Under the pieces are notes generated by a model that saw nothing but the letters and a program-made list of their open reading frames with translations, did no database searches and was not told the DNA's origin. A program made the position numbers and the translations under genes. From assembly GCF_001742165.1 (NCBI RefSeq), contig NZ_CP016443.1, positions 1-64,000 on the forward strand: a stretch of 64,000 bases of DNA, read 5' to 3'. The DNA comes from Burkholderia stabilis. Lineage in GTDB: Bacteria; Pseudomonadota; Gammaproteobacteria; Burkholderiales; Burkholderiaceae. Positions 56,522 to 64,000 of the stretch are shown piece after piece (the first letter of the stretch is position 1; each line of letters starts with the position of its first letter).

Positions 56522-58443
56522 TCGTCGGTACGGCAGGGCACATCGACCACGGCAAGACGACGCTGGTGCGCGCGCTGACGGGGGTCGACACCGACCGGCT
56601 GAAGGAAGAGAAGGCGCGCGGCATTTCGATCGAACTCGGTTACGCGTATACGCCGCTCGACAACGGCGACGTGCTCGGCCTGATCGACGTGCCGGGCCAC
56701 GAGAAGCTGATTCATACGATGGCGGCCGGCGCGTGCGGGATCGACTTCGCGCTGCTCGTGATCGCCGCCGACGACGGCGTGATGCCGCAGACGCGCGAGC
56801 ATCTCGCGATCCTGCAACTGCTCGGGGTGACGCACGGCGCGGTCGCGCTGACGAAGTGCGATCGCGTCGACACAGCGCGCGTCGCCCAGGTGCGCGACGA
56901 GATCGCCGCATGGCTGCACGACTCGACGCTGGCCGGCGTGCGGGTCTTCGAAACCCGTGCGACGGCCGTGGACGATCCGGGCGTCGCTGCGTTGAAACGT
57001 CATCTGGCCGACGCGGCGATCGCATGGCGCGCACGCCGCGACGACGGCCTGTTCCGGCTTGCGGTCGATCGCGTGTTTACGCTCGCGGGGCAAGGGACCG
57101 TCGTGACGGGTACCGCGTTCGCCGGTCGCGTCGCGACGGGCGACACGCTCGCGATCGTGCGCACCGGCGGCGCGGCGCGCGTGCGCAGCATCCATGCGCA
57201 GAACCGGCCGGTCGAGGCCGGCCGCGCGGGCGAGCGTTGCGCGCTGAACCTGGCCGGCGTCGACAAGGCCGACGTCGAGCGCGGCGATACCGTCGCCGAT
57301 GCACGGCTCGTCGCGACCTCGCCGCGTCTGGATGTCGAGCTGACGCTGCTCGCGGATGCCGGGCTGACGCTGACGCACTGGGCGCCGCTGCACGTGCATC
57401 TCGGCACGCTGCATCGCGTCGCGCATGTCGCGCTGCTCGACGGTGACACGCTCGCAGCCGGTCAGCGGATGCGTGTGCAACTGGTATTCGACGAACCGGT
57501 GTTCGCGTTGCCGGGCGACCGGTTCATCGTCCGCAATCCGCAGGCGACGCGCACCGTTGGCGGCGGCCGCGTGCTCGATCCGTTCGGGCCGGCGCGCAAG
57601 CGCCGCACGCCCGCGCGCCGCGCGTGGCTCGATGCGCTCGCCGGGTGGCTCGACGCAGGGCGCCTCGATGCGCTGCTCGCGCAGGCGCCGCTCGGCATCC
57701 CGCGCGCGACGATCACGCATCTCACCGGTTTTGGGCCGGACGCGCTCGCGTTGCCGGACGATGCGCTGGCGATCGGGCAGCGCGACGCCGCGTCGAACGA
57801 CGGCACGGTGATTTCGCAGGCGCATTGGCGCGCGCTGCAGACGCGGGCGATCGATACGCTGCGCGCGTATCACGAGCGCGTACCGGACGAGCAAGGGCTC
57901 GACGCCGCGCGTTTGCGGCGGATGGCTGCGCCGCTCGCCGGCGATGCGCTGTGGCGCGTGCTGGTCGACGCGATGGTGGCCAGTGACGAAGTCGCGCGAA
58001 GCGGACCGTGGCTCCATCTGCCGTCGCATGCGGTGAGCTTTGATTCGCGCGAGGAAGCGCTGGCCCAGCAACTGCTGCCGCTGATTCACGCGGGGCGTTT
58101 CGATCCGCCGTGGGTGCGCGATCTCGCCCGCGATACCGGCGCAGCCGAGGACGCGGTGCGCACGCTGCTGCGCAAGCTCGCGCGGCGCGGCGACGTGCAC
58201 CAGGTCGTGCGCGACCTGTTCTATCACGCGGGCGTCGTGCGCGAGCTGGCGGAACTGGTTGCGCATCTCGCGCCTTCGCGTGGCGGCGGGCTCGATGCCG
58301 CGACGTTTCGCGATGCGACGGGGCTCGGCCGCAAGCGTGCGATCCAGATTCTCGAGTTCTTCGACCGGGTTGGGTATACTCGCTTCCACCGCGATCTTCA
58401 CTTCCTGCGGCCTGACAGCGGTTGGGTAAGTATTCAGGCGTAG
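56518..58443 (+). CDS. selB: Selenocysteine-specific elongation factor
   Basis: A 641-residue EF-Tu-like GTPase that brings Sec-tRNA to UGA codons followed by SECIS. G1 motif GHIDHGKT (about residues 7-14); G3 [10 protein letters not shown]4 TKCD. The C-terminal half contains the winged-helix repeats that bind SECIS RNA (for example [20 protein letters not shown] near the end). It overlaps selA by 4 bp and lies 32 bp before selC. Confidence 0.96.
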   Translation: MIVGTAGHIDHGKTTLVRALTGVDTDRLKEEKARGISIELGYAYTPLDNGDVLGLIDVPGHEKLIHTMAAGACGIDFALLVIAADDGVMPQTREHLAILQLLGVTHGAVALTKCDRVDTARVAQVRDEIAAWLHDSTLAGVRVFETRATAVDDPGVAALKRHLADAAIAWRARRDDGLFRLAVDRVFTLAGQGTVVTGTAFAGRVATGDTLAIVRTGGAARVRSIHAQNRPVEAGRAGERCALNLAGVDKADVERGDTVADARLVATSPRLDVELTLLADAGLTLTHWAPLHVHLGTLHRVAHVALLDGDTLAAGQRMRVQLVFDEPVFALPGDRFIVRNPQATRTVGGGRVLDPFGPARKRRTPARRAWLDALAGWLDAGRLDALLAQAPLGIPRATITHLTGFGPDALALPDDALAIGQRDAASNDGTVISQAHWRALQTRAIDTLRAYHERVPDEQGLDAARLRRMAAPLAGDALWRVLVDAMVASDEVARSGPWLHLPSHAVSFDSREEALAQQLLPLIHAGRFDPPWVRDLARDTGAAEDAVRTLLRKLARRGDVHQVVRDLFYHAGVVRELAELVAHLAPSRGGGLDAATFRDATGLGRKRAIQILEFFDRVGYTRFHRDLHFLRPDSGWVSIQA

Positions 58444-58475
58444 GCGCTCGTCGTTCTTTTTGTTGTGTTCCCCGA

Positions 58476-58571
58476 GGAAGGCATTCGTATCCGGTGGTAC
58501 GGCTGGACTTCAAATCCAGTTGGGGGTGTCAGACACTCCCGGGTAGGTTCGACTCCTGCTGCCTTCCGCCA
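58476..58571 (+). tRNA. selC: tRNA-Sec (anticodon UCA)
   Basis: A 96-nt tRNA with the long 8-bp acceptor stem GGAAGGCA (58476-58483) paired with TGCCTTCC (58560-58567), discriminator G, and encoded CCA. The anticodon arm is CTGGA-CTTCAAA-TCCAG, with TCA at 58510-58512. A long extra arm and a T-loop with GGTTCGACTCC follow. The selB neighbour, long stem, long variable arm and UCA anticodon together identify tRNA-Sec. Confidence 0.97.
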
Positions 58572-59231
58572 CAAGGCCTTTCCGGGCTATTCCGACTTCT
58601 TCCGCTGATGTCCTCTAGGTCGCTGATTTTAAAGCGGTTTATGGGTAGCGCCATGCTTGGCGGACGGATGGTGAAGGACCCGGCGGTCAGTGTTGGTTCT
58701 CATCTGCGGTCTGCTCGACAGGGTCAGTTTTGCATCGGCGCTAACAGTTGAGCAAAGCGGCCAGCGCACCAGGATGTGAAAGCGCCGAGTTCTCTGAATA
58801 GATGGCGTCAAGCAGCACGGCCGGTTTACCGACAATCATTTTGGTCGGGCGACCGGGATGATTGTCGGTCGTTACGCACTACCTGCAGCAGCGACCTGGT
58901 AAGTGTGAGCTGAGCCGTAGCCGCTATAGATGACTGAAGTGACGTTCGAAGTTGTCGCGGAGGGCGTGCCGGATGTAGCGTTACCGAAGGATTAAAAATT
59001 AGGATTGCGTACATTAAGATAGGCTGCGGCGAGCTGACCGCCTACGGACCAGATCTGATTGCGCGAGTAGTCCCCAGAAACACCTCCAAGGCTACCGACA
59101 ACGCCGAGTCGGGGATCTGTACGTTGTTCACGATCGAAGAGGGTGGGGATCATTTACCGGATGGCGTGTGGCAGCGGAGTGCCGGCACCCGCAATGTATA
59201 ATCGCCCCCTCAATTTACCCCCCTGTTCAGT
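58572..59231. other. Non-coding, lower-GC segment downstream of selC
   Basis: About 660 bp with no supported gene. Small minus-strand open frames (about 58629-58835 and 58826-59014) have no ribosome sites or recognisable family, and adjoining frames are broken by stops. It holds the hairpin at 58828-58869. TATAAT at 59197-59202 may be a -10 for the marR gene, with no clear -35. It looks like decayed or non-coding accessory DNA at the right edge of selC. Confidence 0.5.
58828..58869. repeat. Perfect 12-bp inverted repeat with nested palindrome
   Basis: ACCGACAATCAT (58828-58839) pairs with ATGATTGTCGGT (58858-58869). The spacer itself contains GGTC and GACC arms (GGTCGGGCGACC). No T-run follows. 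It could be a recombination site, an operator or a degraded terminal repeat. Confidence 0.6.
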
Positions 59232-59726
59232 ATGGCGACTAACACGAAAGATCAGGAAAATCCGGGCTTTCTGATCAGGCGCTTGCAGCAGATATCCGTG
59301 ATGCTCTTCCTCGAGAAGCTGGAACCGCTTGGCATTACGCCCATTCAGTTCACGATTCTCCGCATCGTGCATGAGGAGCCCGGTATCGATCAGGTTTCGA
59401 CAGCCCGGCGTGCGTTTCTTGACCAATCCACCGTGACCGATGTGGCTGCGCGCCTGGAGCAAAAAGGCTTGCTGATTCGTGTGCCGGGCCAGATCGACCG
59501 TCGAAAGAAAGTGTTGCGGCTGACGTCCGAAGGCGAGGCGGTGTTGGTTAACGCGCGTCCGCTGGCCGACGCTGCCAGGAAGGAACTCCTTTCCGGCTTG
59601 ACGCGTGAGCAGAAGAAGACCGTACTGGAGCTGATCTCCATCATCGTGCAGGGCAAGTCGGACGAAATCTTGGGCGGTCCCGAGCGACGTCCTTGGGGCC
59701 GATCCAGAAACGATGAAGATCTGTAA
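59232..59726 (+). CDS. MarR-family transcriptional regulator
   Basis: A 164-residue winged-helix regulator. The DNA-binding core is QFTILRIVHEEPGIDQVSTA, then RRAFLDQSTVTDVAARLEQK and GLLIRVPGQIDRRKKVLRLT, where the DRR wing is typical of MarR. It lies 446 bp upstream of the hydrolase/monooxygenase genes on the same strand and probably controls them, perhaps through the palindromes at 60094-60118. GC content is clearly lower than in the chromosomal backbone. The effector is unknown. Confidence 0.9.
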   Translation: MATNTKDQENPGFLIRRLQQISVMLFLEKLEPLGITPIQFTILRIVHEEPGIDQVSTARRAFLDQSTVTDVAARLEQKGLLIRVPGQIDRRKKVLRLTSEGEAVLVNARPLADAARKELLSGLTREQKKTVLELISIIVQGKSDEILGGPERRPWGRSRNDEDL

Positions 59727-60172
59727 GTAGAAACCGTTGTTGGGGCGCTTGGATCTTCCGAGCGCTGCGGCCTTGTCGCGGACCGCATTTGATCGATCAG
59801 GATGCTCGATAAAAATATGAAAAATCTCCTGATTCCCCCGCTTCCTGTCATTCATTTCGCTGCTCTGATGAACCCGCGGTTCGGTTCTGAACTGCCGGCT
59901 GCTTACGCTCGGGAACACAGCGCGTAGCGTTGTCCGTCGAACGGACGCGTCGTGCTGCGTCTACACCGATGCGCGCCTTCAGTTTGTCTGACCCAAGATC
60001 GGATGAGAGCGTCCAGCGGCTAGTCGGAACTTGAACGCCGTTTCGCGTACCGTTCGTACGCCTGTTGACACGTCGCCCGATTGTGATAATCTTGAGTATA
60101 CTCATCATTATTGATGAGCAACGATCTACCTGTCCGTCCTGATAACGGCTCGTGCAACGGGTAGCAGAGGGC
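59727..60172. other. Intergenic region upstream of the hydrolase gene
   Basis: About 446 bp without a gene. It holds TTGACA (60065-60070), possible -10 boxes GATAAT (60085-60090) or TATACT (60097-60102) at imperfect spacing, and the palindromes at 60094-60118. Nothing else was identified. Confidence 0.5.
60094..60118. promoter_or_regulatory. Overlapping palindromes in the hydrolase promoter (MarR operator candidate)
   Basis: GAGTATACTC (60094-60103) is a perfect palindrome that overlaps a second inverted repeat, CTCATCATTATTGATGAG (60101-60118). They sit about 55-80 bp before the hydrolase start and overlap a candidate -10. Palindromes of this size are typical MarR-family sites, and a MarR gene is adjacent. 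Confidence 0.5.
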
Positions 60173-61078
60173 ATGGAGACTGCGAACGGGCCTGAGACAA
60201 CCCTTTCGCGATTACGAGATTTTTTAAAAGAGGCTAGCGTGCAACTTCATCCAGTTCTTTCCGAGTTCCAGATCAACATTGGTAAGCATTCCATACGTTG
60301 TTACGATTCTGATCCGTCGCGAGAAAAATCGAACACGATCGTTTTGATGCATGGTACCGGCGGCTCGGCCGCGCTCAACTTCTGGGCGTTGTTCCCGATG
60401 CTAGCCATGCGTCATCGAGTGGTTGCATTCGATTTTGTCGACATTGAAGACGACGCCAACGGTGGATATGTCGAGCAGGCGAGCGCGGTGATGGAAACGA
60501 TTTCGTGTAATCGGCCTGTGCATGTCGTGGGGTATTCGTTTGGCGCGGTGATCGCGGCGCAGATCGCGGCAATACGCCCGTCCTGGGTGGCGTCGCTCAC
60601 GCTTGTCGCTGGATGGATGAAAACGGATCGCCATCAACTTTTGCGTAACGACGTATGGCGCGATCTCCACGAGGCCCAGCATCCCTCGTTGGCGGCATTT
60701 TCGTTTCTGAGTCAGTTCAGTCAGCAATTCATCAATTCGAAAACGCCGGCCGAGATCGACGCCATGATCGGGAGTATTCGAAACGGACCGGATCGATCGG
60801 CAAAGATGCGTTTCAACCGGACTGTAGACATCACCGAACAGGTCGAAAAAATCAGCTCGCCCACGCTGATTGTGGGGTGCACATTCGACCAGATGGTTCC
60901 GGTCAGGCATTCACGATTGCTGTTTGGCGCGATCGAAAACAGCCGCTTCGCACAAATCGACGCGGGACACGGTGTGGTCGTCGAGCGTCCGTCCGAGTTG
61001 TTCACCATGATCGACACGTTTGTCAAAGACCCGGAGGCAGAATTGCCCGGGACCATCTTGCTCAATAACCACGCCTGA
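60173..61078 (+). CDS. Alpha/beta hydrolase
   Basis: A 301-residue alpha/beta-hydrolase (302 codons from ATG 60173; a GTG at 60152 is possible). Oxyanion-hole motif HGTGG near residue 58; nucleophile elbow VGYSFGAV; the acid probably in FDQMVPVRHS; catalytic His in DAGHGVVVERP. It is 16 bp before the Baeyer-Villiger-type monooxygenase gene. Such monooxygenases make esters or lactones from ketones and are often paired with an esterase, so ester hydrolysis is a plausible role. No signal peptide is present, so it is cytoplasmic. Confidence 0.85.
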   Translation: METANGPETTLSRLRDFLKEASVQLHPVLSEFQINIGKHSIRCYDSDPSREKSNTIVLMHGTGGSAALNFWALFPMLAMRHRVVAFDFVDIEDDANGGYVEQASAVMETISCNRPVHVVGYSFGAVIAAQIAAIRPSWVASLTLVAGWMKTDRHQLLRNDVWRDLHEAQHPSLAAFSFLSQFSQQFINSKTPAEIDAMIGSIRNGPDRSAKMRFNRTVDITEQVEKISSPTLIVGCTFDQMVPVRHSRLLFGAIENSRFAQIDAGHGVVVERPSELFTMIDTFVKDPEAELPGTILLNNHA

Positions 61079-61094
61079 ATTGCGGGGAACCACG

Positions 61095-62644
61095 ATGAAC
61101 CACTCAACGGACTTCAAAGAAGACTCGGCTGTTTCTGTCGACGTAGTGATTATCGGAAGCGGTTTTTCCGGTTTGGGAATGGCGACGGCTTTGCGACGCA
61201 AACAAGGCGTCAATTTTGTCGTGCTGGAGCGTGCACACGACGTGGGCGGGACCTGGCGCGACAACACGTACCCCGGCGCGGCATGCGATATCCAGTCACA
61301 CCTGTACTCGTACTCGTTCCGTCCCAATCCTCAATGGACGCGCGTTTACGCCCGGCAGCCGGAAATTCTCGAATATCTTCGCGCGACGGCGGAGGAAGAG
61401 AATCTCTTGCCGCACATCCGGTTTGGGGAGGAAGTCTTGCGTGCCGACTGGATCGAGGCGCGGAAATTGTGGAAGGTCGAGACCAATACAACCGTCTATT
61501 ACACGTCGGTGCTGATCTCGGCTGCGGGACACCTGTCCGACCCGTCATTTCCAGATATCGAGGGGTTGGAAAGTTTCGAAGGGGAACTGTTTCATTCGGC
61601 TCGCTGGGACCACTCATATGACTACGCGGGAAAACGGGTGGGCGTTATCGGCACCGGAGCATCCGCGATTCAGATCGTTCCGGAGCTGGCTAAGACGGTC
61701 CAGCAACTCACGGTTTTTCAGCGTTCAGCGCCTTACATCATTCCCCGTCAGGACTATGAATACACGAAAGCCGAGCGCGGCATGTTTGCGCGTTTTCCGG
61801 ACACCGCTCAAGCGTTGCGTGATGAACTCTTCTGGGGAAATGAGAGTCGATTTCCTCAACGACGCCGCGTTCCAGCCTTCATCGATCAGATAACGCGAAC
61901 GGCTCGGCAGCATCTGGACGCGCAAATAGTGAATCCCGAGCTCAAGCAGAAATTGACGCCAGACTATGCGATAGGCTGCAAGCGGATCCTGATTCCAACG
62001 ACTACTATCCGACGTTGACGCAAGAGCATGTTTCCCTGGAAACGGCAGGCATCGCCAGAGTGGAGCCTTCGGGCGTCGTTCTTCGGGACGGCCGGAGCGT
62101 CGATCTGGACCTGCTGGTTGTGGCGACGGGGTTTGAAGCCGCCGACCTGCCAATTGCCCAAAGGATTTCTGGCAAGAACCAGCTTCCGCTTGCGGATGCG
62201 TGGCATGACGGCGGGCAAGCGTTTGCCTGCACGACCGTGGCAGGCTTTCCCAATCTCTTTGTCATGCTTGGACCGAATACCGGTTTGGGCGCCGGTTCGA
62301 TCATTTACATGGTTGAAACGCAGGTTCGCTACATCGAGGAGGCGGTGGAGTTTGCGCTGAACAATCGCGCGATGCTTGAGCCGCATGCCGAGACTCAGGA
62401 GCGTTACGTCCAGAGTATCTACGCGAGGGCAAACGGATCTGTTTGGGTGGAGGGGGGATGCAGCAGCTGGTATCTGCATCCAACGAGCGGCAAGCTCACT
62501 ACGCTCTGGCCAGACTTCATGAGTCAGTTCAGGTGCGAAAACGGCACGTTTTCGACGGACGGATACGATGTCAGCCTGCTCGATGAAGAACGGCATGTCG
62601 TCAGTCAATCCGGATCGCCATCCTCAACTGAGCGTCCGGCATAA
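61095..62644 (+). pseudogene. Baeyer-Villiger-type flavin monooxygenase, frameshifted
   Basis: A flavin monooxygenase gene whose frame breaks near 61994. The first part (61095-62018) has the FAD motif VVIIGSGFSGLGMATALRRK, the fingerprint FEGELFHSARWDHS (FxGxxxHxxxW), and the NADPH motif GVIGTGASAIQIV. It reads IGCKRILI, then goes out of frame. The second frame, entered by slipping back one base at T61994, continues SNDYYPTLTQEHVSLETAG and the conserved VATGFEAADL to the stop at 62644. Restoring one base gives a normal 516-residue protein. Either a real inactivating deletion or a sequencing error; no slippery sequence is visible. Confidence 0.85.
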
Positions 62645-62691
62645 GGTGCGTACTCGCAACGGCAAGTGCGAGCCTGCGTGAATAGAAGAAA

Positions 62692-62739
62692 GAGACTGCT
62701 CCATCCCGCGTGAAGCCGGTTGCGGGACGGAGCAGTCTC
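62692..62739 (-). terminator. Hairpin terminator between the monooxygenase and porin genes
   Basis: GAGACTGCTCCATCCCGC (62692-62709) pairs with GCGGGACGGAGCAGTCTC (62722-62739), 18 pairs with one mismatch. On the minus strand it is followed by CTTTCTTC, so it mainly ends the porin transcript. It may act in both directions. Confidence 0.75.
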
Positions 62740-62762
62740 AGATAGACGTGGAGCGGGAGCGA

Positions 62763-63890
62763 TTAAAAGCGGTGTCGGATTCCGACCATCACCAGTTCCT
62801 GCGTGCTCGTTCCCCCAGCCACGTACGCGTCCGCAATCACCGCCTGTGCCGGACCCGCACCGTTGCTGCCCGACGCGTGTTCATAACTCGCCGACGCGTA
62901 GAGATCCGTTCGCTTGCTGAGCGCGTAGTCCGCGGCGAGAGTGACCTGATGATAGGTGGCCGACGAGTCCCCGTGCGATTTCAGGAAATCGTAGCCCACC
63001 TCGAACTGCGTAGCCGGAGAGACTTGCCACAACGCGTACACCGATCCGTTGTTGTAACGCTCGCTGGACGTGAATTTTGAACTGGCGTCCGCCAGATACT
63101 CCGAATAACTATAGTAGCCGCCCAAAGTGACCGGGCCCAAGGCGTAGCTGGCGCCTGCCCGCACTATGTTGAGGCTCTTGGCCGTGGCATACGCGGCGTT
63201 GACGGGTGAAAAGAAGATACTGTCGGCGCTGGTCGTGCCACGCGACGAATAGGTCGCGTTGCCGTTGTCTTCATGAAAGAACCCTGCTGCCATCGTCAAC
63301 GGGCCGTGGTTGTAGTTTGCCGCGACGCTATAGGTCGAGCCGGAGCCCGTTGCGCCCGCGATACCGCCAAATGAATACATCGCCGCCACCTGAAACCCCG
63401 ACCATACGGGGCTTGTCCATTTGACCGCATTGCTCACATGAATCGATGAGTCGGCCAGATCGACGTCGCCGGGTGCGGTGAAATACTCCAGATAGTTGTT
63501 GCCTTGTACCGAAATGACAAGATCGGTCAGAACATCGAACTGGCGACCGAGCGTAATCGTACCGAGCGTGTCGCTCGCGATGCCAAGGTATGCCTTGCGA
63601 CCGAACAACAAACCGCCCGACATGGCCCCCGTATTGACGTTAAAGCCATCCTGCAGGTTGAATACCGCCTTCAGGCCACCGCCGAGATCTTCCGTTCCCC
63701 GGATTCCCCACTGACTAACGGAAAGTTGCCCCGATTGCAGCTTGACCTGATTGTTGGCGCCGCCGGTATTGTGGGTATATTGAATCGAGTTGTCGATGAT
63801 GCCGTACAGCGTCACCGAGTTTTGCGCCAATGCTAGCGGTGCAAAGGTCATTGCTCCGATTGCGAGTCCTGATCGAAGGTAATTCGCCAC
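62763..63890 (-). CDS. Outer-membrane porin, second copy in the window
   Basis: A 375-residue Gram-negative porin. The signal peptide (MANYLRSGLAIGAMTFAPLA, cleaved after LAQ) is followed by NSVTLYGIIDNSIQYTHNTG. Blocks such as SQWGIRGTEDLGGGLKAVFN and GRKAYLGIASDTLGTITLGR parallel the porin at 46692-47849, and the protein ends in Phe (GIRHRF). Several positions and the loops differ, so it is a divergent paralogue. It is convergent with the monooxygenase and may admit the hydrophobic substrate handled by that cluster. Confidence 0.92.
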   Translation of the reverse strand: MANYLRSGLAIGAMTFAPLALAQNSVTLYGIIDNSIQYTHNTGGANNQVKLQSGQLSVSQWGIRGTEDLGGGLKAVFNLQDGFNVNTGAMSGGLLFGRKAYLGIASDTLGTITLGRQFDVLTDLVISVQGNNYLEYFTAPGDVDLADSSIHVSNAVKWTSPVWSGFQVAAMYSFGGIAGATGSGSTYSVAANYNHGPLTMAAGFFHEDNGNATYSSRGTTSADSIFFSPVNAAYATAKSLNIVRAGASYALGPVTLGGYYSYSEYLADASSKFTSSERYNNGSVYALWQVSPATQFEVGYDFLKSHGDSSATYHQVTLAADYALSKRTDLYASASYEHASGSNGAGPAQAVIADAYVAGGTSTQELVMVGIRHRF

Positions 63891-64000
63891 TTTATATTCT
63901 CCTCTGTCGATGAAGTGAGCAAGCCGTCGCCCTTGGAGAAAGTCAGGGGCGTGGGTTTTGTTCGATGCGTTGCAAGCCGTGTGATTATTTTTTTAAAAAC
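63891..64000. other. Upstream region of the second porin, cut by the window end
   Basis: About 110 bp ahead of the porin start, ending in an AT-rich tract (TTATTTTTTTAAAA) that may be part of its promoter. No gene start is visible. Confidence 0.4.

Noticed and set aside
58629..59014. Small minus-strand ORFs downstream of selC as transposase remnants
   Set aside because: The translations, including a short piece RYIRHALRDNFERHFSHL between stops, could not be tied to any transposase family with confidence.
61992..61998. Programmed -1 frameshifting in the monooxygenase
   Set aside because: No slippery heptamer or downstream pseudoknot is visible; a simple deletion or sequencing error explains it.

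Overview
The window is about 64 kb of high-GC DNA from a Burkholderia, most likely a member of the Burkholderia cepacia complex. The evidence is gene content and order: a leuCDB-asd block, then truA-trpF-trpB-(DNA methyltransferase)-trpA-accD-folC-dedD-cvpA-purF-metZ, then a set of genes matching the bce-II half of the cepacian exopolysaccharide locus. In that group this arrangement lies on the second chromosome. The species is inferred from remembered gene order, not from a database comparison.

Layout. 0.1-6.8 kb: a small metabolic cluster with an exporter, a SnoaL-like protein, a two-subunit Rieske oxygenase and a tryptophan-2-monooxygenase-like amine oxidase, facing a glutathione transferase and a cupin. 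7.2-8.8 kb: two tandem paralogous exported proteins of unknown function. 9.0-13.9 kb: leucine biosynthesis (leuC, a tiny entericidin-like lipoprotein, leuD, leuB) and asd. Asd is preceded by a Thr/Ile/Lys-rich leader ORF that looks like an attenuator. 14-18.1 kb: an orphan flagellar hook gene and a fimV-like gene. 18.1-29.4 kb: the housekeeping trp/acc/pur/met run, ending with metZ under a probable SAM-II riboswitch and an in-leader terminator. 29.5-43.9 kb: the bce-II-like polysaccharide genes (GDP-rhamnose synthesis, flippase, double glycosyltransferase, three acyltransferases, UDP-glucose pyrophosphorylase), with a 16-copy 9-bp tandem repeat inside. 44-49.2 kb: an HU/H1-like protein, an AadA-like nucleotidyltransferase, a VOC protein, a porin and a BrkB-family membrane protein. 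49.3-58.6 kb: a complete selenoprotein module, fdnGHI (with an in-frame Sec UGA and a SECIS hairpin), fdhE, selA, selB and selC (tRNA-Sec). 58.6-64 kb: accessory DNA of visibly lower GC next to selC, with a MarR regulator, an alpha/beta hydrolase, a Baeyer-Villiger-type monooxygenase broken by a frameshift, and a second porin.

How the genes work together. The selenoprotein module is self-contained: SelA charges tRNA-Sec, SelB delivers it to the SECIS in fdnG, FdhE helps assemble the enzyme, and FdnGHI oxidises formate at the membrane. The bce genes supply GDP-D-rhamnose and UDP-glucose, add sugars and acyl groups, and flip repeat units. The amino-acid genes appear to carry at least two RNA-level switches, the asd leader and the metZ riboswitch. 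The Rieske/amine-oxidase operon has a third candidate RNA structure, a pseudoknot just upstream of its first reading frame.

The most interesting unexplained signals are the asd leader peptide, the pseudoknot upstream of the Rieske genes, the tandem unknown exported proteins, the 9-bp repeat, and the selC-flanking accessory region.
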